This document shows, in pieces, positions 38,323 to 48,332 of a stretch of 64,000 nucleotides of DNA (positions are counted from its first letter, which is position 1; each line of letters starts with the position of its first letter). Origin of the DNA: Actinobacillus lignieresii (lineage in GTDB: Bacteria > Pseudomonadota > Gammaproteobacteria > Enterobacterales > Pasteurellaceae). The position numbers and the translations under genes were made by a program. Below the pieces are notes generated by a model. That model saw nothing but the letters and a program-made list of their open reading frames with translations, had not been told where the DNA came from and made no database searches. Location: positions 1 through 64,000 of the forward strand of contig NZ_UFRM01000001.1 in NCBI RefSeq assembly GCF_900444945.1, read 5' to 3'.

Positions 38323-38907
38323 ATGTCGCAAATTAAACTTATCGTTGGATTAGCTAACCCGGGGGCGAAATACGAAGATACTCGCCATAACGCCGGTGAA
38401 TGGCTAATTAATGAAATTGCCCGTCAATTTAATGTCAGCTTAAAAGAAGAAGCGAAATTCTTCGGAAAAGTCGCAAAAATTAATGCGGCAGGCGGTGAAG
38501 TTCGTTTACTTGTACCGACGACCTTTATGAATTTAAGCGGTAAAGCGGTCGGCGCTTTAGCAAATTTCTATCGTATTAAATCGGAAGAAATCTTAGTCGC
38601 TCACGATGAATTGGATTTACCGCCCGGTGTGGCAAAAATTAAGCAGGGTGGTGGTCACGGCGGTCATAACGGTCTGAAAGATATTATTGCCAGCCTTGGC
38701 AACAGTAATAATTTTTACCGTGTGCGTATCGGTATCGGGCATCCGGGCAGTAAAGAATTGGTTGCCGGTTATGTATTGGGTAAACCAAGTCCGCAAGATC
38801 AAGAAAAAATTAATGCGGCGGTGGATGAAGCCGGCCGCTGTGTTGATCTTTTACTGAAAGATGGTATTACAAAAGCGACTAATCGATTAAATGCGTTTAA
38901 AGCTTGA
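38323..38907 (+). CDS. pth: Peptidyl-tRNA hydrolase
   Basis: Pth cleaves peptidyl-tRNAs released prematurely from ribosomes. The 194-residue protein (E. coli 194) begins [24 protein letters not shown] with the catalytic His in TRHNAG. It shows the [13 protein letters not shown] (Asn) and [28 protein letters not shown] motifs. ychF follows 108 bases on, the same pth-ychF neighbourhood as in E. coli. Confidence 0.97.
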   Translation: MSQIKLIVGLANPGAKYEDTRHNAGEWLINEIARQFNVSLKEEAKFFGKVAKINAAGGEVRLLVPTTFMNLSGKAVGALANFYRIKSEEILVAHDELDLPPGVAKIKQGGGHGGHNGLKDIIASLGNSNNFYRVRIGIGHPGSKELVAGYVLGKPSPQDQEKINAAVDEAGRCVDLLLKDGITKATNRLNAFKA

Positions 38908-38936
38908 AACTTTTAGCTATCTGACAGAATTATGAT

Positions 38937-38963
38937 AAGCGGTCAAATTTAGACCGTTTTTTA
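38937..38963 (+). terminator. Short uptake-signal terminator after pth
   Basis: CGGTC (38940-38944) pairs with GACCG (38952-38956) around AAATTTA, followed by TTTTTT. The left arm is a truncated uptake signal. Confidence 0.6.
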
Positions 38964-39015
38964 CCAATTTATTTCGAGGTAAAATTGTGACCTCGTATCT
39001 TTAATAGGAAAAATT

Positions 39016-40107
39016 ATGGGATTTAAATGTGGTATTGTGGGTTTACCGAACGTTGGTAAATCAACTCTTTTCAATGCACTTACTAAAGCCGGTATTGAAG
39101 CGGCTAACTATCCGTTCTGTACTATCGAACCGAACACGGGTGTGGTACCGATGCCGGATCCGCGCTTAGACGCATTAGCGGAAATCGTTAAACCTGAGCG
39201 TGTACTTCCAACCACAATGGAATTTGTGGACATTGCGGGTTTAGTTGCCGGTGCAAGTAAAGGAGAAGGTTTAGGCAATAAATTCTTAGCCAATATTCGT
39301 GAAACCGATGCGATCGGTCACGTAGTGCGTTGTTTTGAAAATGACGATATCGTACACGTTGCCGGTAAAATAGATCCGGCGGATGATATTGAAATCATCA
39401 ATACCGAACTGGCGTTAGCGGATTTAGACAGCTGCGAACGTGCGATTCAACGTTTACAAAAACGTGCGAAAGGCGGCGATAAAGACGCGAAATTCGAATT
39501 ATCAATTATGGAAAAAATCTTACCGGTGCTTGAAAATGCCGGAATGATTCGTTCCGTTGATTTAGATAAAGACGAATTACACGCAATCAAAGGTTATAAC
39601 TTCTTAACCTTAAAACCGACTATGTACATTGCGAACGTGAATGAAGACGGTTTTGAAAACAACCCGTATTTAGATCGTGTGCGTGAAATCGCCGAGAAAG
39701 AAGGTGCTGTAGTGGTGCCGGTATGTGCTGCGATTGAATCGGAAATCGCCGAGTTGGATGATGAAGAAAAAGTCGAGTTTTTACAAGATTTAGGCATTGA
39801 AGAACCGGGTTTAAACCGTGTTATTCGTGCCGGTTACCGTTTATTAAACCTGCAAACTTACTTTACCGCAGGTGTGAAAGAAGTGCGTGCTTGGACGGTT
39901 TCCGTCGGTGCAACCGCACCGAAAGCGGCGGCGGTTATTCATACCGACTTCGAAAAAGGTTTTATTCGTGCGGAAGTGATCGCCTATGACGATTTTATTC
40001 AGTTTAAAGGTGAAAACGGTGCGAAAGACGCCGGTAAATGGCGTTTGGAAGGTAAAGATTATATCGTACAAGACGGCGATGTAATGCACTTCCGCTTTAA
40101 CGTATAA
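39016..40107 (+). CDS. ychF: Ribosome-binding ATPase YchF
   Basis: YchF (OLA1 relative) is an Obg-family P-loop protein that prefers ATP, binds ribosomes and takes part in oxidative stress responses. The 363-residue protein has P-loop GLPNVGKST, the switch region [17 protein letters not shown], a helical insert (about 120-200) and a C-terminal TGS domain with [19 protein letters not shown]. It lies behind pth. Confidence 0.97.
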   Translation: MGFKCGIVGLPNVGKSTLFNALTKAGIEAANYPFCTIEPNTGVVPMPDPRLDALAEIVKPERVLPTTMEFVDIAGLVAGASKGEGLGNKFLANIRETDAIGHVVRCFENDDIVHVAGKIDPADDIEIINTELALADLDSCERAIQRLQKRAKGGDKDAKFELSIMEKILPVLENAGMIRSVDLDKDELHAIKGYNFLTLKPTMYIANVNEDGFENNPYLDRVREIAEKEGAVVVPVCAAIESEIAELDDEEKVEFLQDLGIEEPGLNRVIRAGYRLLNLQTYFTAGVKEVRAWTVSVGATAPKAAAVIHTDFEKGFIRAEVIAYDDFIQFKGENGAKDAGKWRLEGKDYIVQDGDVMHFRFNV

Positions 40108-40130
40108 TTTGCAAAAATAACCGAAATTTG

Positions 40131-40163
40131 ACCGCTTGTGAAAGAGTACAAGCGGTTATTTTT
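40131..40163 (+). repeat. Uptake-signal inverted pair before the ICMT-like gene
   Basis: ACCGCTTGT (40131-40139) and ACAAGCGGT (40148-40156) form a 9-bp perfect stem with an 8-base loop, followed by TATTTTTT. It would end ychF transcripts just before the next start. Confidence 0.78.
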
Positions 40164-40178
40164 TAGGAGAAATTGACC

Positions 40179-40616
40179 ATGGAACTCAAACTTCCCCCGC
40201 CGCTTTTATTTATTCTGTCCGCTATATTGATTTACTTTTTGCCTCAAGCCGAAGTTTATTTTATTCCTAAAGCATTCGGTTATTTGTTTCTGTTACTGAG
40301 CGCTATTGTCGGCTTGATGAGTGTTTATGCGTTTTTTAAAGAGAAAACGGCATTTACGCCGCTAGATCCGACTCAAACAAATAAACTTGTGGTACAAGGT
40401 ATTTATCGCGTAAGTCGTAATCCGATGTATTTATCGCTGGTGTTAGCGCTGATGGCATGGGGAATTTGGCTGAACAGCTATTTTGCTATTCTAGTGATTG
40501 CCGGATTTATGTGGTATGTCGATCGCTTTCAAATTATTCCCGAAGAACGTGTTTTAGTACAGAAATTTGGCAAGGATTTTACGGATTATCAAACGAAAGT
40601 TCGTAAGTGGCTGTGA
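40179..40616 (+). CDS. Isoprenylcysteine carboxyl methyltransferase-like membrane protein
   Basis: This 145-residue protein has about four membrane helices and the C-terminal pattern of the ICMT/PEMT-like methyltransferase superfamily: GIYRVSRNPMYLSLVLALMAWG (the SAM-binding RNPMY region), then EERVLVQKFGKDFTDYQTKVRKWL. ATG 40179 was chosen because AGGAG is well placed; a TTG two codons earlier is possible. The substrate of bacterial members is mostly unknown. It is a single gene ending before a bidirectional terminator. Confidence 0.8.
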   Translation: MELKLPPPLLFILSAILIYFLPQAEVYFIPKAFGYLFLLLSAIVGLMSVYAFFKEKTAFTPLDPTQTNKLVVQGIYRVSRNPMYLSLVLALMAWGIWLNSYFAILVIAGFMWYVDRFQIIPEERVLVQKFGKDFTDYQTKVRKWL

Positions 40617-40624
40617 GAAAGATA

Positions 40625-40652
40625 AAAAAACCTCGATTGCTCGAGGTTTTAT
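40625..40652. terminator. Bidirectional terminator
   Basis: The stem AAAACCTCGA/TCGAGGTTTT (40627-40636 and 40641-40650) with loop TTGC is flanked by A- and T-rich runs. It lies between the convergent methyltransferase-like gene (+) and lipoprotein gene (-). Confidence 0.9.
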
Positions 40653-40665
40653 ATAATTTCAACCG

Positions 40666-40941
40666 TTATTTGAATTCATAACGACGAATAGTCGTTAAAT
40701 CGGAATCTTTTTGTTCGGTTTTTTCTGATAGATTCACGCGAGCTCCGACAGCGGCATGAGGGTCATTCTTACGAGTAAGCGTAACAATTTCGCCACTATC
40801 TTTTTGCACGGTTAATTCAACAGTATCTTGAGATAAATTTTTGCTGTTTAATACTGTTGCATTTCCCTTATCGGCATAGAAATCTTGAGTACAAGCTGCA
40901 AGTGTTACAGCCGCCAATAGAGCAAGAGAAAATTTTTTCAT
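40666..40941 (-). CDS. Small lipoprotein, related to the neighbouring SlyB/Pcp-type lipoprotein
   Basis: This 91-residue protein has a lipoprotein signal peptide MKKFSLALLAAVTLAAC (lipidated Cys17). The rest is a single small soluble domain. Its sequence around 40-70 (ELTVQKDSGEIVTLTRKNDP... GARVNL) resembles the last third of the upstream neighbour (MVIRKDDGKEIVVVQKKEDG...GKRVRIV), and the signal peptides begin alike. It thus looks like a shortened paralogue without the glycine-zipper membrane segment. It lies 30 bases downstream of that gene on the same strand. Function unknown. Confidence 0.72.
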   Translation of the reverse strand: MKKFSLALLAAVTLAACTQDFYADKGNATVLNSKNLSQDTVELTVQKDSGEIVTLTRKNDPHAAVGARVNLSEKTEQKDSDLTTIRRYEFK

Positions 40942-40971
40942 TATGTATGTATCCTTAGGAGGTAAACGAAG

Positions 40972-41436
40972 TTACAGCACAGACACGTTCAAGTCTGAAT
41001 TGGATCCGACAATTCTAACACGTTTGCCGGGTACGAAACCATCTTCTTTTTTCTGAACGACCACGATTTCTTTACCGTCGTCTTTACGAATTACCATCTC
41101 TAACGAAGAAACTTGGCTGACTTTTTCTTCAACCGTGCTACCGATTACCGCACCGGCAATCGCACCGACCGCCGTCGCTACCGCACGACCGCTACCGCCA
41201 CCGATAGTCGAACCGGTAATACCGCCGAGCGCACCGCCGCCAAGCGTTCCTAATACACCTTGGTTATCCGCCTGAATTTTTACATCACGAACAGAAACGA
41301 TGGTACCGTAGCTGATTGAACGCGCTTCTTTCGCTTGGCTTGAGCTGTAAACACTACCGCTATAAATATCGGTATTTGCACAACCGACAAGGGTTAAACT
41401 TGCAAATAAAGCCGCTGCTAAACTAAATTTTTTCAT
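40972..41436 (-). CDS. SlyB/Pcp-type outer-membrane lipoprotein with glycine-zipper domain
   Basis: This 154-residue lipoprotein has a signal peptide ending LTLVGC (lipidated Cys19). An N-terminal segment (GTIVSVRDVKIQADNQG) is followed by a glycine-zipper helical hairpin (about 62-95, LGGGALGGITGSTIGGG then AVGAIAGAVIGS) and a C-terminal small beta domain. The layout is that of SlyB/Pcp/PAL cross-reacting lipoproteins, which affect envelope integrity. ATG 41436 is preceded by GGAGAAG; the in-frame TTG at 41451 lacks a ribosome site. It is probably co-transcribed with the smaller lipoprotein behind it. Confidence 0.87.
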   Translation of the reverse strand: MKKFSLAAALFASLTLVGCANTDIYSGSVYSSSQAKEARSISYGTIVSVRDVKIQADNQGVLGTLGGGALGGITGSTIGGGSGRAVATAVGAIAGAVIGSTVEEKVSQVSSLEMVIRKDDGKEIVVVQKKEDGFVPGKRVRIVGSNSDLNVSVL

Positions 41437-41462
41437 ATTTTTCTTCTCCAATGAAAAATTGC

Positions 41463-42059
41463 TCAGAAATTACTCTCTGAATGAATAATTTCAGTTATAC
41501 CATAAGGGTGGAGCTTTAGACAACAAGGATTACAATAAGTTTTATTTTTTAACGAAATCGCAATACTCGGATTCGGTAAACGTTCGCCTGCTACTTTAGG
41601 CTGACTGATCTTAAGATCAAGATTGGCATTAATTTTTAAATGAAATTGTTTTAAGGTACGTTCAACCCATTGCTCAACCGTTTCGTTTTTCTTCATTGGG
41701 TAAATTATTTCAATATGTTCCCAACCTTGTTGCGGATAAACTTTATCTTTCGGGAACGGTAACTCGATAATCGAAACCGTTTGTCCTAAAAAAGACAACG
41801 GCTGATTGAGTTTGATAAGGGCTATCGGCCGTCCGTTTACTTCGCTTTCTTTCAATAATTCACCGTTTTCTAGCAAGATCGAACGCCACCGTTCGGCGGT
41901 TTGCCACTCATTCATTCTGACCGCTAAATGGTCAATTTCAAATTGACTCAAATCCAACATTGCCAAATGAGCTATTTGCTGAATTTTTTGTTGAAATTCA
42001 GAAAAATCGCCAAAACAAGCGGTCGTTTTCTCGTAAAATTTTGCATTTTCTTGTATCAT
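41463..42059 (-). CDS. YecM-like VOC-fold protein
   Basis: This 198-residue protein resembles E. coli YecM, a metalloenzyme-like vicinal-oxygen-chelate fold protein with no proven reaction. Supporting features: EIDHLAVRMNEW and EHIEIIYPM (spaced His/Glu candidates for metal), LAQPLSFLG-like segments (here LNQPLSFLGQTVSIIELPFPKD) and the family's C-terminal HPYGITEIIHSE. It is divergent from argS, as yecM is argS-adjacent in E. coli, which strengthens the call. An uptake-signal core lies within its first codons. Confidence 0.82.
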   Translation of the reverse strand: MIQENAKFYEKTTACFGDFSEFQQKIQQIAHLAMLDLSQFEIDHLAVRMNEWQTAERWRSILLENGELLKESEVNGRPIALIKLNQPLSFLGQTVSIIELPFPKDKVYPQQGWEHIEIIYPMKKNETVEQWVERTLKQFHLKINANLDLKISQPKVAGERLPNPSIAISLKNKTYCNPCCLKLHPYGITEIIHSESNF

Positions 42060-42156
42060 AGAGCGTTTTCCCTTTTAGGTGCGATTTGACGCACTCTTCG
42101 GATTTTTTAAATTAAATGTCGTGCAAAAATAGCACGTTGAAAAAGGTTATAGATTC

Positions 42157-43884
42157 GTGAATATTCAACAGATTTTATCAGACAAAATTAAACAAGCAAT
42201 GATTGCGGCAGGGGCGGACAGCAATGTCGAGCCGCTAGTGCGCCAATCGGGTAAACCGGAATTCGGCGATTATCAAGCAAACGGCGCAATGGGCGCAGCA
42301 AAAAAATTAGGTATGAACCCACGTGAGTTTGCACAGAAAATTTTGGATAACGCAGATTTAAACGGCATTGCCGATAAATTAGAAGTTGCCGGTCCGGGCT
42401 TTATCAATATTTTCTTGAACCAAGCATGGTTAGCAAATCAAGCAAGTGAAGCATTACAAGCGGTCAATTTCGGGATTAAAACTGCAAATCCGCAAACGAT
42501 CGTGATCGACTATTCTTCGCCGAACGTAGCGAAAGAAATGCACGTAGGTCACTTACGTTCAACCATTATCGGTGATGCGGTGGTGCGTACTTTAGAATTT
42601 TTAGGTAATAAAGTGATTCGTGCCAACCACGTTGGCGACTGGGGTACGCAATTCGGTATGTTAATTGCTTACTTGGAGAAAATGGAAAACGAACACGCCA
42701 GCCAAATGGAATTAAGCGATTTGGAAGCGTTCTACCGTGCGGCAAAAGAGCATTACGATAGTGATGAAGTATTTGCCGAAAAAGCACGTAACTATGTGGT
42801 GAAACTCCAAGGCGGTGATGAATATTGCCGTACGATGTGGAAAAAATTAGTCGATATTACCATGCACCACAACCAAGAAAACTACGATCGTTTAAATGTG
42901 ACGCTTTCGGAAAAAGATGTGATGGGCGAAAGCCTCTACAACCCGATGTTGCCGGAAATCGTGGCGGATCTCAAAGCAAAAGGTTTAGCGGTAGAAGACG
43001 ACGGTGCGTTGGTGGTGTTCTTAGAAGAATTTAAGAACAAAGACGGTGACCCGATGGGTGTTATCGTACAGAAAAAAGACGGTGGTTTCTTATATACCAC
43101 GACGGATATTGCCGCAGCGAAATATCGCTATGAAACCTTAAATGCGGATCGTGTGTTAGTGTTCTCGGATTCTCGCCAAGCACAACATATGCAACAAGCG
43201 TGGTTAATTACTCGTAAAGCGGGTTATGTGCCGGAAAGTTTCAGCCTTGAACATCCGTTCTTCGGAATGATGTTAGGCAAAGACGGCAAGCCGTTTAAAA
43301 CTCGTTCGGGCGGTACGGTTAAATTAAAAGATTTATTAGATGAAGCGGTTGAGCGTGCGGATAAATTAATTTCAGAGCGTTCAACGGATTTAACCGCAGC
43401 AGAAAAAGCGGCGGTGGTGGAAGCGGTTGCTATCGGTTCGGTTAAATATTCGGATCTCTCGAAAAACCGTACTACAGACTACGTATTCGACTGGGATAAT
43501 ATGCTGACCTTCGAAGGCAACACCGCACCGTATATGCAGTACGCTTATACGCGTATTCGTTCAATCTTCAACCGTGCCGGCATTGATGTAAAAGGCCTAA
43601 ACGGCGCAATTAATTTAACTGAAGATAAAGAACGTGCGTTAGCGGTTAAACTTTTACAGTTTGAAGAAGCATTAAACGGTGTAGCAAAAGACGGTATGCC
43701 GCATATTCTTTGCCAATACTTATACGAATTAGCCGGCGCATTCTCAAGTTTCTACGAAGCTTGCCCGATGCTGAATGCGGAAGAAAACGTGAAAAACAGC
43801 CGCTTACGTTTAGCCGCATTAACGGCGAAAACGCTAAAACAAGGTTTAGAACTCTTGGGTATTAAGACGATTGAAAAAATGTAA
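42157..43884 (+). CDS. argS: Arginyl-tRNA synthetase
   Basis: ArgS charges tRNA-Arg. The 575-residue class I enzyme has the HIGH-type motif in [16 protein letters not shown], the family stretch [12 protein letters not shown], a degenerate KMSKS region ([17 protein letters not shown]) as usual for ArgRS, and the C-terminal anticodon-binding end [12 protein letters not shown]. The start is GTG at 42157 (translated Met); the upstream region is AT-rich with AAAAAGG. Confidence 0.97.
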   Translation: MNIQQILSDKIKQAMIAAGADSNVEPLVRQSGKPEFGDYQANGAMGAAKKLGMNPREFAQKILDNADLNGIADKLEVAGPGFINIFLNQAWLANQASEALQAVNFGIKTANPQTIVIDYSSPNVAKEMHVGHLRSTIIGDAVVRTLEFLGNKVIRANHVGDWGTQFGMLIAYLEKMENEHASQMELSDLEAFYRAAKEHYDSDEVFAEKARNYVVKLQGGDEYCRTMWKKLVDITMHHNQENYDRLNVTLSEKDVMGESLYNPMLPEIVADLKAKGLAVEDDGALVVFLEEFKNKDGDPMGVIVQKKDGGFLYTTTDIAAAKYRYETLNADRVLVFSDSRQAQHMQQAWLITRKAGYVPESFSLEHPFFGMMLGKDGKPFKTRSGGTVKLKDLLDEAVERADKLISERSTDLTAAEKAAVVEAVAIGSVKYSDLSKNRTTDYVFDWDNMLTFEGNTAPYMQYAYTRIRSIFNRAGIDVKGLNGAINLTEDKERALAVKLLQFEEALNGVAKDGMPHILCQYLYELAGAFSSFYEACPMLNAEENVKNSRLRLAALTAKTLKQGLELLGIKTIEKM

Positions 43885-43890
43885 TGAAAC

Positions 43891-45203
<1,313 letters not shown>

Positions 45204-45215
45204 TCCCAGCTAATG

Positions 45216-45264
45216 ACAAGCGGTTGAATTTGCGAAAAAATTTGCAAATTCGACCGCTTTTTAT
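45216..45264 (+). terminator. Uptake-signal inverted-pair terminator after obgE
   Basis: AAGCGGTTGAATTTGCG (45218-45234) pairs with TTGCAAATTCGACCGCTT (45242-45259) with one mismatch or wobble, followed by TTTATTT. Confidence 0.83.
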
Positions 45265-45277
45265 TTGAGGAACCAAA

Positions 45278-45889
45278 ATGCTAAATGCCAAAAGTTGTGA
45301 ATTATTCGAAATCCCGTTTTTTCAATTTGCGCAAATGAAAAAATATTGTCCGGAAGATATTCCGTTGATAAAAGCAAATTACAAAGCGGAGTGGCAAAAA
45401 TGGAAAGCGTTGCATTTAGAAGTGGCACGTCAGCTCGGTATGCCGTTTGCCGAACCGCATATTGAAAAATGGTGTAACGGTTGGCAGGTGAGGTCGCACT
45501 TTTTTGCGTATTACAAATATGAATTTAACCGCAATTCTGCGGCAATCTTATCGGTGATTTTAAATCGCCGCCGTTTACAGGTGTGTTTGGATTGGCATTG
45601 TTACCGAGCGGATCGTTCGCAGATTTCATTGGCTCAATATAACCAATGGCTGGAAAAATTAGACCGCTTGCAATACCAAGATTTTGAGGTGTGGCACGGT
45701 GCGGAAAGTGAATATGCCGATTTTAAAACACTTAAAGAAACTGATTCGTTGTTACTTGAAAATGAAGAGGATTTTTGGTGCATCGGGCGCAATATTGAAA
45801 AAGCCGATTTGGATCAGATTGATGTAGCGGAATTTATTTACCAAACGATTCGAAAATTATTACCTCTGTATGAAGCGTGTCATCAGTAG
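45278..45889 (+). CDS. Hypothetical protein, HI_0552-like family
   Basis: This 203-residue soluble protein has no signal peptide or membrane segment and is rich in Trp and aromatic residues (WQKWKALHLEVARQLG, HIEKWCNGWQVRSHFFAYYKYEFNRNSA, RRRLQVCLDWHCYRAD). It resembles the Haemophilus HI_0552 family of unknown function; that link is from memory of family character, not a search. AGGAACC precedes the ATG. It stands alone between obgE and rlmB. No catalytic motif is recognised. Confidence 0.7.
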   Translation: MLNAKSCELFEIPFFQFAQMKKYCPEDIPLIKANYKAEWQKWKALHLEVARQLGMPFAEPHIEKWCNGWQVRSHFFAYYKYEFNRNSAAILSVILNRRRLQVCLDWHCYRADRSQISLAQYNQWLEKLDRLQYQDFEVWHGAESEYADFKTLKETDSLLLENEEDFWCIGRNIEKADLDQIDVAEFIYQTIRKLLPLYEACHQ

Positions 45890-45994
45890 AGAAAATATGG
45901 AAGAGACAAGCGGTTAAATTTTTAGCAAACTTTGCAAATGCCCAGTGACTTAAGATGAAACTTTATCATCTTCCATATTTGAAGAAATTAGCGC

Positions 45995-46738
45995 TTATTG
46001 TGCGTCTAGTTTTTGGCGTACGATTTCAAATAAACATACGCCGGTTGCCACTGAAACGTTTAATGAAGAAACCGAACCCGCCATTGGGATACTAATTAAC
46101 TGGTCACAATGCTCACGGGTTAAACGACGCATACCGTTACCTTCCGCTCCCATCACTAAAGCGATCGCACCGGTTAATTTCGCCTGATAAATACCGGAAG
46201 TCGCTTCGCCTGCCGTGCCGACAATCCAGATATTATGTTGTTCTTGTAGCTCTCGCATGGTGCGAGCAAGATTGGTAACACGAATTAACGGCACGGTTTC
46301 CGCCGCACCGCAAGCCACTTTACGAGCAGTTGAGGTCAGTTGCGCCGATTTATCTTTCGGTACGATAACCGCATCCACACCAGCCGCATCAGCGGTACGC
46401 AAACAAGCACCAAGGTTATGCGGATCGGTCACACCGTCTAAGATTAATAAAAACGGGTTTTGTTTTTGCGCCAGAATAGCATCCAGATCATGTTCGTTCA
46501 GCTCTTTTTGTGGCACGACTTTCGCAATAATCCCTTGGTGAACTTCACCTTGCGCTTTGTTATCCAATGTTTGGCGGTTTACTTGCTGAACGGAAATACC
46601 TAAACGTTGTAATTCATTCAATAATGGGTTTAGACGTTTATCTTCACGTCCTTTTAGCACTAACACTTCAATTAAGCGTTCCGGTGCGTTATCTAAGAAA
46701 GCTTTTACGGCATGAATACCATAAATTTGTTCGCTCAT
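45995..46738 (-). CDS. rlmB: 23S rRNA (guanosine-2251-2'-O)-methyltransferase RlmB
   Basis: RlmB methylates the 2'-O of G2251 in the P-loop of 23S rRNA. The chosen ATG 46738 gives [15 protein letters not shown], the typical start of the substrate-binding domain; the open frame extends 16 codons further without support. The 247-residue SpoU-class enzyme has the knot motifs [35 protein letters not shown] and [16 protein letters not shown]. It follows pssA on the same strand across a terminator-like hairpin. Confidence 0.96.
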   Translation of the reverse strand: MSEQIYGIHAVKAFLDNAPERLIEVLVLKGREDKRLNPLLNELQRLGISVQQVNRQTLDNKAQGEVHQGIIAKVVPQKELNEHDLDAILAQKQNPFLLILDGVTDPHNLGACLRTADAAGVDAVIVPKDKSAQLTSTARKVACGAAETVPLIRVTNLARTMRELQEQHNIWIVGTAGEATSGIYQAKLTGAIALVMGAEGNGMRRLTREHCDQLISIPMAGSVSSLNVSVATGVCLFEIVRQKLDAQ

Positions 46739-46752
46739 TTTTATTCCTTTGT

Positions 46753-46801
46753 AAATAAAAAAGACGGATAACAAAGTTTTATACAAATCTATGTTATCCG
46801 T
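46753..46801 (-). terminator. Intrinsic terminator after pssA (minus strand)
   Basis: ACGGATAACA (46764-46773) pairs with TGTTATCCGT (46792-46801). On the minus strand the stem follows pssA and ends in a T-run (CTTTTTTATT), fitting an intrinsic terminator ahead of rlmB. Confidence 0.85.
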
Positions 46802-46816
46802 GATAAATCAAATAAT

Positions 46817-48181
46817 TTATAACAACATTTTGACGACTTTATCCAACTTCACTCGACCGAAACGTTTTAACAGTTTTCGTACCGCTTCGGGATAATCGTT
46901 AATTTGCTCTAAGTCACTATAGTGTTTTAAAACCGTCGTATGAGTACGAATCTGCATTAATTCGGTTTCTGCCTTTGCGCTTAGTTCGGCTTTCGGGTCA
47001 TAAATTAATACCGCATTTTCCGCGTCTAAAGCCCAAGCTCGAGGATTGAGATTATTACCGGTTAATAAGATATAACGATCGTCAATCCATACTCCTTTCA
47101 GATGGTAACTATTATCGCCGTGTTTCCATAGACGTACGGTTAATTGTCCGTTTTGGATATAACGATCAAAACGTTTGGTAAAAGCACGCAAATTTTTCTC
47201 ATACAAATAAGGTAATGCCGATGCCATCGTAAATTTTTCTTCCGGTGGCGTATAGAAATCGTTAGCGGTTTTGTCACCGACAATAATTTCCGCTTTTTTG
47301 CCGTGATCCAATAGCCAATTTAAACGTTTATAAAGCGAAAGCGGAAAATTAAAATACGGCGTACATATCGTTAATTTATCTTCCACCTGATAAAACAAGG
47401 CTTCAATCGTTTTATTTAACGCATTTTTACGTCCTAAACCGACTAACGGCGATAAGCTCAATTGATCACTTTGCGGCTGTCCGTTAAATATATAACTTTG
47501 TGCGGATAAATATTTACGAAACGCTTTGATAAGCGGTCGAATTTCGTGCGTTTTCGGACGACTTGAATTATCTAAACGATTTACCGCATCATGCTGCAAA
47601 ATATGCGTATCGGCAAACTCGACTATGGCATCGGTTAAGGCTTTATTTTCAATCACATGATAACGGTCGTAACGATAACGCTCAAATTGTTGCAGATAGA
47701 CGTTATTAATACTTGCGCCGCTATAGAGTAACGTATCATCGAAGATAAAGCCTTTTAAATGCAATACACCGAATAACTCTTTGCGATTAACCGGCACGCC
47801 CCAAAACTGAATTTCTTGATCAGTCGGTAAATTATATTGTTGTTTGATTTTTACATACCAATCGGCATTTGAACTTGTCGTTTCTTCTCCGATACGACCT
47901 CGTTGCGCTCTGTGCCAATCGACGAGGACTTTAATATCGAGCGTAGGATTATCTCGTTTCGCTTGATATAAAGCGGTTAAAACTTCTTGCCCCGCTTCAT
48001 CTTGTTCAAAATATAAAGCGGTTAAATAAATGCGCTTTTTTGCATTTTTGATTAGCGTTAAAATGCGCTCTTTGAACTCACGACTATCGGATAGAAATTC
48101 CACTTTATCCGCCGTTTGCGGGATAAAACGTAATGCTTCCAGCTGTTTTTTGGCGTGATTAGGTTTATTGAGAATGAGCAT
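46817..48181 (-). CDS. pssA: CDP-diacylglycerol--serine O-phosphatidyltransferase (PLD type)
   Basis: PssA makes phosphatidylserine, the precursor of phosphatidylethanolamine, from CDP-diacylglycerol and serine. The 454-residue protein is of the Gram-negative phospholipase-D superfamily type, peripheral to the membrane. It has two HKD-like motifs: HLKGFIFDD at 141-149 and SYHLKGVWIDDRYILLTGNNLNPRAW near 360-385. Length matches E. coli PssA (451). It is a single gene with its own terminator. Confidence 0.95.
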   Translation of the reverse strand: MLILNKPNHAKKQLEALRFIPQTADKVEFLSDSREFKERILTLIKNAKKRIYLTALYFEQDEAGQEVLTALYQAKRDNPTLDIKVLVDWHRAQRGRIGEETTSSNADWYVKIKQQYNLPTDQEIQFWGVPVNRKELFGVLHLKGFIFDDTLLYSGASINNVYLQQFERYRYDRYHVIENKALTDAIVEFADTHILQHDAVNRLDNSSRPKTHEIRPLIKAFRKYLSAQSYIFNGQPQSDQLSLSPLVGLGRKNALNKTIEALFYQVEDKLTICTPYFNFPLSLYKRLNWLLDHGKKAEIIVGDKTANDFYTPPEEKFTMASALPYLYEKNLRAFTKRFDRYIQNGQLTVRLWKHGDNSYHLKGVWIDDRYILLTGNNLNPRAWALDAENAVLIYDPKAELSAKAETELMQIRTHTTVLKHYSDLEQINDYPEAVRKLLKRFGRVKLDKVVKMLL

Positions 48182-48290
48182 TTTACGATCCTATATGATA
48201 GACCCGATAGTAATATATCGGGTTAGTATATCGTTGTCGCTCTGCGACAGAATTTACGGAAGCTATTGATTAAAAATAACTTTGTAATGT

Positions 48291-48317
48291 AAAACCTCGC
48301 ACATTGTGCGAGGTTAT
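48291..48317 (-). terminator. Terminator after ileS
   Basis: AACCTCGCAC (48293-48302) and GTGCGAGGTT (48306-48315) form a perfect 10-bp stem with loop ATT. On the minus strand it follows ileS and ends in TTTT. The rest of the pssA-ileS gap is featureless. Confidence 0.85.
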
Positions 48318-48332
48318 GTTACTTAAGCAATT

